NCBI RefSeq assembly: GCF_000740775.1
Contig: NZ_JFGS01000029.1
Location: 1-51,118 of the forward strand
Direction of reading: 5' to 3'
DNA from: Haematobacter missouriensis
GTDB taxonomy: Bacteria > Pseudomonadota > Alphaproteobacteria > Rhodobacterales > Rhodobacteraceae
DNA: 51,118 nt
How positions within the stretch are numbered: position 1 is the first letter of the stretch; each line of letters starts with the position of its first letter. A program made the position numbers and the translations under genes. Shown piece by piece: positions 1 through 8,367 of the stretch. The notes beneath the pieces are model-generated. The model was not told the DNA's origin, searched no databases, and was given only the letters and a program-made list of their open reading frames with translations.

Positions 1-1
1 C

Positions 2-46
2 TGGAAACCCGTCCACCGGCTGCGGCAGAATGAATCATCAGCTTGA
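2..46 (+). CDS. tnpB: IS66 accessory protein TnpB, C-terminal end only (partial)
   Basis: From base 2 a reading frame gives a short basic tail (WKPVHRLRQNESSA) that ends at TGA 44-46, 41 bp before tnpC. IS66 elements carry tnpA, tnpB and tnpC in that order, and TnpB commonly ends with a tryptophan- and arginine-containing tail. The identification rests mainly on position; the fragment is too short to prove by similarity. The rest of the gene lies outside the window. Confidence 0.4.
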   Translation, partial: WKPVHRLRQNESSA

Positions 47-87
47 TTTTGCGTGTTTTTACTGGAGGTTTGTGATAGATTCAGCCC

Positions 88-1644
88 ATGCAGGCTGCCC
101 CCATCCTTGACCTTTCCGCCATTCCTGCCGCGCAACGCGCGGCGGTTTTGGCGTTGATGGATCAGGTGGCAGTGCTGACGGACATCACCCGGCGGCAAGA
201 GCATCTGATCGCCGAACTGAACCATGCCCTGCATGGCAAGCGGTCGGAAAAGCTGTCCGAGGACGAGAGGCAGCTGGTGTTCGAGGACCTGTCCATCGCC
301 CTGGCCGAGGTTGAGGCGGAACAGGAAACGCGTGCCGCCAAACCGGGGGACGGAACGACCAGGCCTGCGCCAAAGCGCACCATCGGCAATCTGCCGGCCG
401 GGCTACCGCGCGTCGAGGTCGTCATCGAACCGGACAGCCTGGTCTGCCCCTGCGGCTGCGGCGTCATGCACAAGATTGGCGAGGACCGCACGGACCGGCT
501 GGACATCGTGCCCGCCCAACTGCGCGTGATCGTCACCGTGCGCCCGAAATATGCCTGCCGGGCTTGCACCGATGGGGTGACCCAGGCACCGGCGCCGAGC
601 CACCTGATCATCGGCGGCCTGCCGACCGAGGCGACCCTCGCCCATGTGCTGGTCAGCAAATATGCCGATCACCTGCCATTGTATCGCCAGAGCCAGATCC
701 TGGCACGGGCGGGTCTTGATCTGCACCGCGCCGTGCTGGCCGATTGGGTCGGCAAGGCGGCGTTCCATCTGAAGCCCGTCGTCGACCGGCTGGCCGAACA
801 TCTGAAGCGGTCGCCCAAGCTGTTCATGGATGAAACCACCGCCCCGGTGCTGGATCCGGGGCGCGGGGCAACAAAGACCGGATATCTCTGGGCGCTGGCC
901 CGCGACGACCGGCCCTGGGGTGGCGAGGACCCGCCCGGCGTGGTCTATTTCTACGCCCCTGGTCGTGCCGGCGAGAATGCCGAAACCTTCCTGACCGGCT
1001 TCGACGGCATCCTGCAGGTCGACGGCTATACCGGCTACAATAGGCTGACCAAACCCTCGCGCAAGGGCGGCACGCCCATTCGCGTGGCGCATTGTTGGGC
1101 GCATGCACGGCGCAAATTGAAAGAGGTCTTCGACCGCGACGGGTCGGAGATCGCGGCCGAAGGCCTGCGCCGCATCGCCGAGTTCTATGCCGTCGAGGCC
1201 GACATCCGCGGCGTCTCGCCAAGTCAGCGCCTCTCAGCCCGCCAAGCCCGCACCGCGCCTCTGGTGGCCGCCTTCGGCGAATGGCTGCAGGCGCAGCGCC
1301 GCAAGATCTCTGCCAAATCTCGCTTGGGCGAAAAGCTCGCCTACATCCACAACCACTGGCACGGGCTGCAAACCTTCCTGACCGACGGCCGCGTCGAGAT
1401 CGACAGCAACCGGGTCGAGAACCTGATCCGCCCCATCGCCCTCAATCGCAAGAATGCGCTCTTCGCCGGCCACGACGAAGGCGGCATCGCCTGGGGCCGC
1501 ATCGCCTCGCTGATCGAGACCTGCAAGATCAACGGCGTCGAACCCTTCGCCTACCTTAAGGCCACGCTCACCGCCATCGCCAACGGTCATCCGCAAAGCC
1601 GCCTCGACGACCTGCTGCCATGGAGCTTCAAGCCGTCAAGCTAA
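88..1644 (+). CDS. tnpC: IS66-family transposase TnpC
   Basis: The 518-residue protein has the normal length and domain order of the IS66 transposase. An N-terminal leucine-rich helix region (about 25-60) with LNHALHGKRSEKL is followed by a zinc-finger segment near 110-160 (CPCGC and CRAC cysteine pairs), then the DDE catalytic domain with LFMDETTAPVLDPG and QVDGYTGYN. The C-terminal part holds the RVENLIRPIALNRKN motif around residue 450. It would cut and join the ends of its own element. ATG at 88 is the first possible start because the same frame is closed by TGA at 73-75; a GGAGG lies about 20 bp upstream, further than usual. The gene looks intact. Confidence 0.95.
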   Translation: MQAAPILDLSAIPAAQRAAVLALMDQVAVLTDITRRQEHLIAELNHALHGKRSEKLSEDERQLVFEDLSIALAEVEAEQETRAAKPGDGTTRPAPKRTIGNLPAGLPRVEVVIEPDSLVCPCGCGVMHKIGEDRTDRLDIVPAQLRVIVTVRPKYACRACTDGVTQAPAPSHLIIGGLPTEATLAHVLVSKYADHLPLYRQSQILARAGLDLHRAVLADWVGKAAFHLKPVVDRLAEHLKRSPKLFMDETTAPVLDPGRGATKTGYLWALARDDRPWGGEDPPGVVYFYAPGRAGENAETFLTGFDGILQVDGYTGYNRLTKPSRKGGTPIRVAHCWAHARRKLKEVFDRDGSEIAAEGLRRIAEFYAVEADIRGVSPSQRLSARQARTAPLVAAFGEWLQAQRRKISAKSRLGEKLAYIHNHWHGLQTFLTDGRVEIDSNRVENLIRPIALNRKNALFAGHDEGGIAWGRIASLIETCKINGVEPFAYLKATLTAIANGHPQSRLDDLLPWSFKPSS

Positions 1645-1690
1645 GACGACCGTGATGACCTGCGAACGCTTACGCATGTGCCGACAAATC

Positions 1691-2662
1691 CTACTTTCTC
1701 CCGGCCGGTCCCGCCATCGACCGGGCCAAGCTTAATAACCGCCGACATGCTGGATTATCGTTTTGCGCGGACCAGACCATGCTGAACGGCAGCACCTCGT
1801 CCGCAAGTTCCCGGTAGGTGATCCCAGGAAACTGGGCGACGGTCGTCGCTTCGCTTGTCAGAGTGAGGCCGCGACCGAGAGCGACCAGAGATAGGATGTT
1901 GTCGCGGCCGACCTGCTGAGACTGAATATCGAGCTGGCGGCCGAGACCGGCAAGGTGAGCGACCAGGTAGTCGTGAATCTCCTGTCCCGGCGCAACGTCG
2001 CTCACGATGAACCGCTCGGATGCCAAATCGCCCCACCCAAATGCGGGCTTGCCCGCCAAGGGGTGGTTATCGGGCAGTACCACGAAGACCTTCTCACACC
2101 ATAAATGCTCTGCTTCACAGGCATCCCAGGCCGCCGTTCCCGTGACGAACGCGACGTCCAGACAAAGTTTCCGGACAGCCGCGATGTGCTCGGGCGGATT
2201 GCCGTCAATAAGGTCGACCTGCACGTTCGGGTGGCGCATGCCGAAGGCACGCAACAGATCGAACAGAAATCCTGACGCAAGGGACGAAAATATCCCGACC
2301 TTGATCAGCCCTTGCTCCGCCCGGCCAACCGCCGCCACCTTGGTCACCCCAATGTCTATCTGGCGAAGAGCATGACGAGCGTTGCGCACGAATTCCCGCC
2401 CGGCAACGGTCAACCGCACCCCGCCAGCATGACGCATGAAAAGCGACGCCCCGAGTTCATCTTCGAGATCACGGATTCGTCGGCTGATGGAGGATTCCTG
2501 CACAGAAAGCGCGGCAGCAGCCTTGCGAAAACTCCCATAGTCGACGGCGGCAACAAAATATCGCAACTGGTTCAGCCGGACCGCAGATGTACCGGGTTTC
2601 CCCTCAACGACCTTTGTGAGGCTATCATCAGGCGAGGTCTGATTGTTCCCGATCACAGCCAT
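1691..2662 (-). CDS. LysR-family transcriptional regulator
   Basis: The 323-residue protein has an N-terminal winged HTH (about 28-90: LNQLRYFVAAVDYGSFRKAA, then SVQESSISRRIRDLEDELG) followed by a periplasmic-binding-like effector domain, as in all LysR regulators. Residues 1-27 are an unusual hydrophilic extension ahead of the typical LNQLRYFV start, but no start codon sits closer to the HTH. It is divergent from the TetR gene at 2870, with a 207-bp shared control region. LysR proteins often regulate the divergent gene. The effector and targets cannot be read from the sequence. An IS66 element begins 17 bp after its stop. Confidence 0.9.
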   Translation of the reverse strand: MAVIGNNQTSPDDSLTKVVEGKPGTSAVRLNQLRYFVAAVDYGSFRKAAAALSVQESSISRRIRDLEDELGASLFMRHAGGVRLTVAGREFVRNARHALRQIDIGVTKVAAVGRAEQGLIKVGIFSSLASGFLFDLLRAFGMRHPNVQVDLIDGNPPEHIAAVRKLCLDVAFVTGTAAWDACEAEHLWCEKVFVVLPDNHPLAGKPAFGWGDLASERFIVSDVAPGQEIHDYLVAHLAGLGRQLDIQSQQVGRDNILSLVALGRGLTLTSEATTVAQFPGITYRELADEVLPFSMVWSAQNDNPACRRLLSLARSMAGPAGRK

Positions 2663-2764
2663 GGTGCATCATCCGAAACAGCGTTCGGCTTCTGACGGGC
2701 ACCCCGCCATCATCAACGCGAAAATCGATCTGTGTGCGTTCATCAGCTCTCCGCACATCCTCAA

Positions 2765-2840
2765 ACTAAACGACGTTCAGTTACCGAATGCTGCTTCTTG
2801 ACTTCCGTCCCGTCAACGAAAAAAGTAAATGTCGTTTAGT
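2765..2840. promoter_or_regulatory. Paired palindromic operators between LysR and TetR genes
   Basis: Two 17-bp palindromes of the same design lie in the divergent intergenic region. Site 1 is ACTAAACGACGTTCAGT (2765-2781), half-sites ACTRAACG around a central A with one mismatch. Site 2 is AGTAAATGTCGTTTAGT (2824-2840), with two mismatches between half-sites. The outer arms AAACTAAACGAC and GTCGTTTAGTTT (2763-2774 and 2832-2843) are perfect complements 57 bp apart. Spacing and symmetry suit TetR dimers, with site 2 ending 29 bp before the TetR start codon. A TTGACT at 2798-2803 could be a -35 element for TetR. Autoregulation by TetR is inferred. Confidence 0.55.
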
Positions 2841-2869
2841 TTTCACGACAAGTTGCAACAGGCATCGGA

Positions 2870-3388
2870 ATGGCCCGTCCCCGGAAAGAGCAAGAACTTG
2901 ATATTGCTCGTCGTGCGATCGACGAAACGATCCGGCTGCTGTCAGAGCGTGGCGACCTCGACGTACCGTTGACTGCGGTCGCGCATGCCATCGGTTGCAC
3001 AGCACCAGCGCTTTACGGCCATTTCCGCAACAAAAGCGCCTTGCTGCGCGCCGTTCGGGAAGAAGGGTTCAACCGCCTATACAGGGAAAAGCTGGCCATC
3101 TTCGAACAGATGCGCGGCAATCCATTCGGCTATTTGCGTGATGGCAGCTATGCCTATGTCCGCTTTGCCCTGGAAAACCCCACGCTATATCGGCTGATGT
3201 TCACACCGCCGCCGAAGCTCGGGGTCAGCGATGACCCGTGGTCGAGCGAAACCGGGAGCCAGATATTCAATCTGTTTCTGACGGGGCTTCGCTGCTCTCA
3301 GGAGGAAGCCCTCGCCCGAGGCGCGGCCCAGCTTGCCCTTGTGGGTATAGGAAGTTCAACCGCCCTTTTTTGCGAGTCTGGCGGGTAG
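2870..3388 (+). CDS. TetR-family regulator, probably truncated or with an altered C-terminus
   Basis: Residues 10-58 form a TetR HTH (LTAVAHAIGCTAPALYGHFRNKSALLRAV), and residues 75-110 (YVRFALENPTLYRLMF) match the first helices of the WHG-type TetR ligand domain. At 172 residues it is shorter than the usual 190-220. The last part (about 157-172, ending TALFCESGG) reads unlike the family and runs into the non-coding flank of the IS91-like remnant, so the natural end was probably lost. It starts at ATG 2870 without a strong Shine-Dalgarno. A TetR C-terminal fragment lies at 10725-10936, but it overlaps in homology with the end of this protein, so it is more likely from another gene. Confidence 0.75.
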   Translation: MARPRKEQELDIARRAIDETIRLLSERGDLDVPLTAVAHAIGCTAPALYGHFRNKSALLRAVREEGFNRLYREKLAIFEQMRGNPFGYLRDGSYAYVRFALENPTLYRLMFTPPPKLGVSDDPWSSETGSQIFNLFLTGLRCSQEEALARGAAQLALVGIGSSTALFCESGG

Positions 3389-3598
3389 GAAGCGGCCGCG
3401 CAAGCGCCGCTTTGGGCACAGATCGGGCACAGATCGGGGGTTCATGCGTGGGTTTTCGACATCGCGGGGCCACGCAGCGGCTCAGTGCGTAGCCATTTCT
3501 CACCGAATCCCGGCACAGGGCCGAGCGCAGCCCTGCGGGGTCGTGGCCGCATCGGATCGGACTCTGGCTTGGCTGCCGGCTGTGTGGCCGGCACCTCG

Positions 3599-5008
3599 TC
3601 ACGCGGCCGGCGGCGGCGCGCGCGCTGCGGGCCGGTAGTGCGCTTGCTCCAGCGCGCCGTGCTTCTCGAAGTGGGCGAGGATGGCGCGGATGGCGGTGGG
3701 TTCCTCGATGCTGGCGACGATCCGTACCGCGCCGCCGCAGTGGGCGCAGGTGGTGATGTCGATGGAAAAGACCCGCTTGAGCCGTTGCGCCCAGCTCATC
3801 GCACGGCGCTTCTGCTCGGGGCTGCGCGGCTCGTCGTGGGCGCTGACGTCCACTGGCGCCGCATCGCCCGCAGGCCGCTTGCCGCGCCCCGAGGGCGTCA
3901 GCTGCGCACGCAGGTTTGCATTCGGGGCGAATACGCCGTGGAAGCGGGTGAGATGCGCGCGAGGTGGCGGGACCAGTGCCGCCAGCTTGGCGATGAAGTC
4001 CACCGCATCCCATTCGACATGCGTGGTCCCATTTCGCCACGGCGTCTTGAGCTGATACCGCACCCTACCCTGCGGTGAGATCGACAGCCGCTGCTCGCTG
4101 ATCGCCGGGCGCGTGATGTAGCGGCACAGCTTTTCGAGCTTGTGGCTTTCGTGTGCTTCCGCGGCCACGCCGGCATGCAGCGAGAAGCCGCCGACCTTGC
4201 CGGCGTCGCCCTCCAGCGAGCCTGCGTCACCGGGCAATGTTTGCAGCGTGACGACCTTGCGGCCAGCGTCGCGACCGGTGGCGATGCGGTAGGTCATCGA
4301 ACTCATCCGCAGCCCATCCATGCCGTCGTCGCTACCCGCGCTGTCGGACAGGAACACGGATTCGTCTTCGCCTTCCAGCCAGCCTTTGCGCGTCAGGTGC
4401 CGGCAGACGCGATGCGCGATGGTGTTGGCGAGCTGCGTCAGTTGCGCAGAGGTGGGGGCACGGGCGCGGCGCAGGCGCGGCTTGCGCCGCGGGGGCTCGA
4501 CGTTCGCGTCGTACACGCCGTCGAGCCACAGCATGTGGAAGTGAACATTCAGGTTCAGCGCGCTGCCGAAGCGCTGGATCAGCGTCACCGCGCCGCACTG
4601 GGCGCTGGCGCGGTCGATGCCGGCTTGATCGGCCAACCAGCCGGCGATCACGCGCTGCACGATGCCCAGCACCGGGCCAATGGCTTCTGGCTTGCTGGCG
4701 AACAGGAAACGCAAGGGGTACGGAAAGCTCAGCACCCATTGCCGCACAGGCCGCGGGCCGAACACCTCCTCGATCAGGTGCCGCGCACTCTCGGCCATGC
4801 GTCGCGCGCCGCAACTCGGGCAGAACCCGCGCTTCTTGCAGGAGAAGGCCACCAGCCTCTCTGCACGGCAGTGCTCGCACACCACCCGCAGGAAGCCGTG
4901 CTCGAGCACGCCGCAACGCAGGTAGGCATCGAACGCCTCGCGGACATATCCGGGCAGCGAGCGGCCCTCCGCTTCGATCCGTACAATGAAGTCCGGGTAG
5001 TGCGCAGC
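3599..5008 (-). pseudogene. IS91-family (rolling-circle) transposase lacking its N-terminus
   Basis: The frame carries the hallmarks of IS91/ISCR transposases: a zinc-ribbon start ([16 protein letters not shown]), the [14 protein letters not shown] block, an HFHMLWLDG metal-binding HUH-like segment, and the C-terminal LTRFHGVFAPNANLRAQLTP block. The first internal ATG is at 4909, but family-like sequence runs back to about 5008 (HYPDFIV, then [20 protein letters not shown]) with no start codon before an in-frame stop at 5042-5044. The protein therefore lacks its first residues. Upstream it abuts a ygiQ fragment in another frame of the same strand. The 210 bp after its stop (3389-3598) show no gene and may include the element end. 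Confidence 0.8.
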
Positions 5009-5822
5009 TCTGGCCCTGGGCGGCGGCCTGCTCGCTGGTGCTCAGGTAGGGGTTGATCGGCGGCTCGACGCGGCCGGGCTCATCGACCGTGGTGGAGTCG
5101 ACCTCGAACCAGTCCGGCGCCGGCGCGCGGCGCACGAAAGCGGTGCCGCGCACGTCGGTGATGCTGTCCACCGGCTCGCGCCGGGCGATGCGGTGGGCCA
5201 CCTCGACCAGCGCGCGCTCGGCGTTGCCGTAGAGCAGGATGTCGCACTTGCTGTCCACCACGATGGAGCGGCGCACCTTGTCGCTCCAGTAGTCGTAGTG
5301 GGCGATGCGGCGCAGGCTGCCCTCGATGCCGCCGAGCACGATGGGCACGCCCTTGTAGGCTTCGCGGCAGCGCTGGCTGTAGACGATGGCGGCGCGGTCG
5401 GGACGTTTGCCGCCCACGTCGCCGGGGGTGTAGGCGTCGTCGGAGCGGATCTTGCGATCGGCCGTGTAGCGGTTGATCATCGAATCCATGTTGCCCGCCG
5501 TCACGCCCCAGAACAGGTTGGGGCGGCCCAGCGCCTTGAAAGGCTCGCTGCTCTGCCAGTCGGGCTGGGCGATGATGCCGACGCGAAAGCCCTGCGCTTC
5601 CAGCACGCGGCCGATCACGGCCATGCCGAAGCTGGGGTGGTCGACGTAGGCATCGCCGGTGACCAGGATCACGTCGCAACTGTCCCAGCCGAGCTGGTCC
5701 ATTTCCGCGCGGCTCATCGGCAGGAACGGCGCCGTGCCGAAGCGCCTGGCCCAGTACGGCCGGTAGCTGGTCAGCGGCTTGGCAGCGCGCGGGAAGAAGG
5801 AGACATCGACGGGGGCATTCAT
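5009..5822 (-). pseudogene. ygiQ: YgiQ-family radical SAM protein, N-terminal fragment
   Basis: About 270 residues match the N-terminus of the YgiQ (UPF0313) family, normally some 700 residues: [58 protein letters not shown] and [20 protein letters not shown] (each a piece of a longer match). The family-like start is the ATG at 5822 ([10 protein letters not shown]), not the upstream one at 5909. The radical-SAM cysteine cluster, which lies further on, is absent. Homology ends near 5009-5030 where the transposase homology begins in another frame, and the frame then runs through the transposase as meaningless sequence. The gene type is commonest in beta- and gammaproteobacteria, unlike the surrounding backbone, which suggests transfer. 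Confidence 0.8.
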
Positions 5823-5991
5823 GGGGCTCTGGCGGCTTTGGCGGGGCGTGGGCACCCTCCAGTGTACGACGTGGGCCCCAATCGGGCCGTTGTGTGGGTT
5901 TGTGCCCACAGGGCGGGCGCGCTACGCCCGGCCTCCAAACGGCGGGAGGTGCCCACGATCAAGGGGCCGAGAGGGTGCCGGCAGCATGGCG

Positions 5992-6022
5992 CGAGGGGGC
6001 GAGCGTCGACCGCACCCCCTCG
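5992..6022 (-). terminator. Stem-loop directly after the oleate hydratase gene
   Basis: CGAGGGGG (5992-5999) pairs perfectly with CCCCCTCG (6015-6022) around a 15-nt loop, starting 8 bp after the ohyA stop codon on the minus strand. There is no U-tract, so it may stabilise or only partly terminate the transcript. Confidence 0.4.
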
Positions 6023-6029
6023 GCTTTGC

Positions 6030-7799
6030 TCACTCGCCGGAAACCAGATGGAATTCCTTCAGCAATTCGCCGATCTGCGTGCCCTCGATCCGGCGCAGCA
6101 GCAGCTTCTGGATGAAGGCCGGGCCGGGCAGGTCCAGTTCCTTGCCGTCGCGCAGGCGGCCGGTGGCGGCCAGCAGCTTGCGGATGTCGTAGGTCGAGTT
6201 GTACACCTCCGGCACGGCGCGCTCGATGTCCAGCAGGGTATAGACCGCCTCCATCGGCGTGCGCACCGAGTATTCGGTGGTGAAGATGCAGTCGCGCTGC
6301 CTGGATTCGGCGAACTGGCCGATGAAGGCGAAGTTGACGGCGCCCTCCGGCACCACGTCGGGCCGGTCGCCCGCCTGGCGCGGCATGAAGAAGGAGGTCA
6401 CGTAGGGCATCATCACCGGCACGGTCTTCGCCCCGGTCGCGGCGAGTTCGGGAATGTCCTCTACCGGAACGCCCATGTGGTAGAGCCATTCCTGCGTGAT
6501 TTCCTCGCCGGTGCAGTCCTGCATCGGCTTTTTCACATAGTCGCCCGGCACGTCGACGAACAGCGAATAGACCCAGGCAACGATCTGGTCTTTCGGCTGT
6601 TTCTTGAAATGCGGCTGGCGGTTGACGGTCCAGCTCAGCAGCCAGCTCGAATCTTTCGCGGTGACGATGCCGCCGGTGACCACCCTGCCGCTGAACGGAT
6701 CGCGCCTGGCGATCTTGCGGATGTATTCAGGGATGCGCGCGTCGAGCGTGGTGACCGTCGCCGACTCCCACTTCGTTTCGGGGATGTGCGCGCCGAAGAC
6801 GTCGGGCCGCCCGAAAGCCGGATCCTTCGCCGCGATGCGGCGCCACAGATCCCAGGCCGGGGCGGGGCCTTCGTCCAGCCGCGCAGGCGTGTGATGGTCG
6901 CCGCTGTCCGAGTTCTCGGTCAGCGAGCCGATGGTCATGAACACCAGATCGTCGGGGCCGAGATCCACGCCGCCCGCGCTGCCGTTCTCCAGCCAGTGGA
7001 TGCGGGTCGCCTGTTTGCGGCCCGGCTGGATGTCGAAATCGACATCCGTCACCTCGATCCCGTAGCGGAAGTTGACGCCGTGGTCCTGCAGCCATTTCAC
7101 CAGCGGCAGGACCAGCGATTCATACTGGTTGTACTTGGTGAATTTCAGCGCCGAGAAATCCGGCAGCCCGCCGATATGGTGGATGAAGCGGTGCAGGTAG
7201 AGCTTCATCTCCAGCGCTGAATGCCACTCCTCGAAGGCGAACATCGTCCGCCAGTAGAGCCAGAAGTTGCTGTCGAGGAATTCCTTGCCGAAGACCTCGT
7301 CGATGCGCTTGTTCTCCATCTCCTCCCGGGTGGCGAAGAAGACCTTGATGACCTCTTTCTGGGCCTTCTCGGTCAGGGTGAAAAGGCCGTTGGTCTGCGC
7401 GTCCTGCCCCCGGTTCACGGTGGCGCGTTGCAGCGAATAGTTGGGGTCGTCCTTGTTGAGCCAGAAAAACTCGTCGAGCACGCTGGCCCCTTCGATCTCC
7501 AGCGAGGGGATGGAGCGGTAAAGGTCCCAGAGGCATTCGAAATGGTCCTCCATCTCGCGCCCGCCGCGGATCACGAAGCCCTTTTCCGGCTCCTCGATGC
7601 CGTCCAGCGCGCCGCCCGGCAGCGCCAGCCGCTCGAGGATGGTGATCCTCTCGCCGGCCATGTGGCCGTCGCGGATCAGGAAGGCCGCGCCCGAAAGCGC
7701 CGCAAGGCCCGAGCCGACGAACCAGGCGGTCTTGCCATCCACCCCTGCGGGTTTGCGGGGGCGGGCGAAGGCGTAGAAATTGCCGCTGTTGTATTCCAT
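6030..7799 (-). CDS. ohyA: Oleate hydratase (myosin-cross-reactive antigen family)
   Basis: The 589-residue protein is full length for the FAD-dependent fatty-acid hydratases (EC 4.2.1.53) that add water to the cis-9 double bond of oleate, giving 10-hydroxystearate. Visible features are the FAD-binding start (AWFVGSGLAALSGAAFLIRD, residues about 25-45, with GSGLAAL), LPGGALDG, the GGREMEDHFECLWDLYRSIPSL block, NFWLYWRTMFAFEEWHSA, and the C-terminal FIGQFAESRQRDCIFTTEYS. AAAGGAG sits 6-12 bp before ATG 7799. Its native upstream region is cut at 7868 by an IS256 element, so expression may now depend on that element. Proposed roles of the family include fatty-acid detoxification and niche adaptation; the role here is not shown. 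Confidence 0.93.
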   Translation of the reverse strand: MEYNSGNFYAFARPRKPAGVDGKTAWFVGSGLAALSGAAFLIRDGHMAGERITILERLALPGGALDGIEEPEKGFVIRGGREMEDHFECLWDLYRSIPSLEIEGASVLDEFFWLNKDDPNYSLQRATVNRGQDAQTNGLFTLTEKAQKEVIKVFFATREEMENKRIDEVFGKEFLDSNFWLYWRTMFAFEEWHSALEMKLYLHRFIHHIGGLPDFSALKFTKYNQYESLVLPLVKWLQDHGVNFRYGIEVTDVDFDIQPGRKQATRIHWLENGSAGGVDLGPDDLVFMTIGSLTENSDSGDHHTPARLDEGPAPAWDLWRRIAAKDPAFGRPDVFGAHIPETKWESATVTTLDARIPEYIRKIARRDPFSGRVVTGGIVTAKDSSWLLSWTVNRQPHFKKQPKDQIVAWVYSLFVDVPGDYVKKPMQDCTGEEITQEWLYHMGVPVEDIPELAATGAKTVPVMMPYVTSFFMPRQAGDRPDVVPEGAVNFAFIGQFAESRQRDCIFTTEYSVRTPMEAVYTLLDIERAVPEVYNSTYDIRKLLAATGRLRDGKELDLPGPAFIQKLLLRRIEGTQIGELLKEFHLVSGE

Positions 7800-7820
7800 G
7801 CGAATCTCCTTTGAGGTGGG

Positions 7821-7868
7821 TCAGTTGCCGACGGGGTAGCGGTAGAAACCCTGGTCACGGCCGTCAAG
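7821..7868 (-). pseudogene. 3' remnant of a gene upstream of ohyA, cut by IS256
   Basis: Reading leftward from the IS256 end, an open frame gives LDGRDQGFYRYPVGN and stops at TGA (7821-7823), 21 bp before the ohyA start. The spacing is that of an operon, so this is probably the tail of a gene once co-transcribed with ohyA. Only 15 codons survive and I do not recognise the family. It could be chance coding. Confidence 0.3.
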
Positions 7869-7902
7869 CTGGTGTAATTTTCTGGATGGCCTGAGGGCAT
7901 GA

Positions 7903-8367
7903 TCAGGCGGCTTTTGTGGTTATGCTGAGGATGGGATCGATCTCCTCCTTGTCGATCTGTGCGAATGCCTCGACCATCATGTAGCGGCTTGATGTCTGCC
8001 ATTCGTCATTTTGCTCGAACAGTACGGCGCCGATCAAACGCGTGATGGATGCCTCATTGGGGAAGATCCCGACGACATCGGCGCGTCGCTTGACCTCCTT
8101 GTTCAGGCGTTCAATTGGGTTCGTGCTGTGCAGCTTGGTGCGATGCTGGCGCGGGAATGACATGTAGGCCAGCACGTCGTGCTCGCTGGCATCCATGAGA
8201 TCAGCCAGTTTTGGCCAGCGCGGGCGCAGTTGCTCTGCGACCTTTCGCCAGGTTTCGCCGGCATGGGTGCGGTCGGGTTGATCGAAGGCCTGCCGGATGG
8301 CAGCGGCGACGACGGTATGCTGGCCACGCGAGACATGGGCCAGGGCGTTGCGCATCCAGTGGACGCG
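7903..8367 (-). pseudogene. IS256-family transposase, C-terminal part (split gene)
   Basis: The frame encodes the last 155 codons of a Mutator-type transposase: VHWMRNALAHVSRGQH, then FPRQHRTKLHSTNPIERLNKE (both family signatures) and the helical tail ending at TAA 7903. It continues the N-terminal part at 9873-10618. Removing the IS1182 element and one 5-bp repeat joins them in frame as RCR-VH, giving 401 residues, the normal length. The conserved late catalytic glutamate region (NPIERLNKEVKRR) is in this half. Neither half alone should be active. Confidence 0.9.

Larger units (their letters stand above)
1..1673 (+). mobile_element. IS66-family element, right-hand part (left end outside window)
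   Basis: The segment holds the 3' end of the small accessory gene tnpB and a complete tnpC transposase. The element appears to stop at ACGCTTAC (1666-1673), whose complement GTAAGCGT matches the usual start of IS66-family terminal repeats. The next eight bases, GCATGTGC, could be one copy of the 8-bp target duplication this family makes, but the left end is not in the window, so this cannot be tested. The right end lies 17 bp beyond the stop codon of the LysR gene at 1691, so the insertion sits just downstream of that gene and does not break it. Confidence 0.8.

Noticed and set aside
5193..7220. A 675-codon open frame on the plus strand opposite ygiQ and ohyA
   Set aside because: It is antisense to two recognisable genes, has Ala/Arg/His-rich composition typical of GC-rich shadow frames, and no family-like motif.
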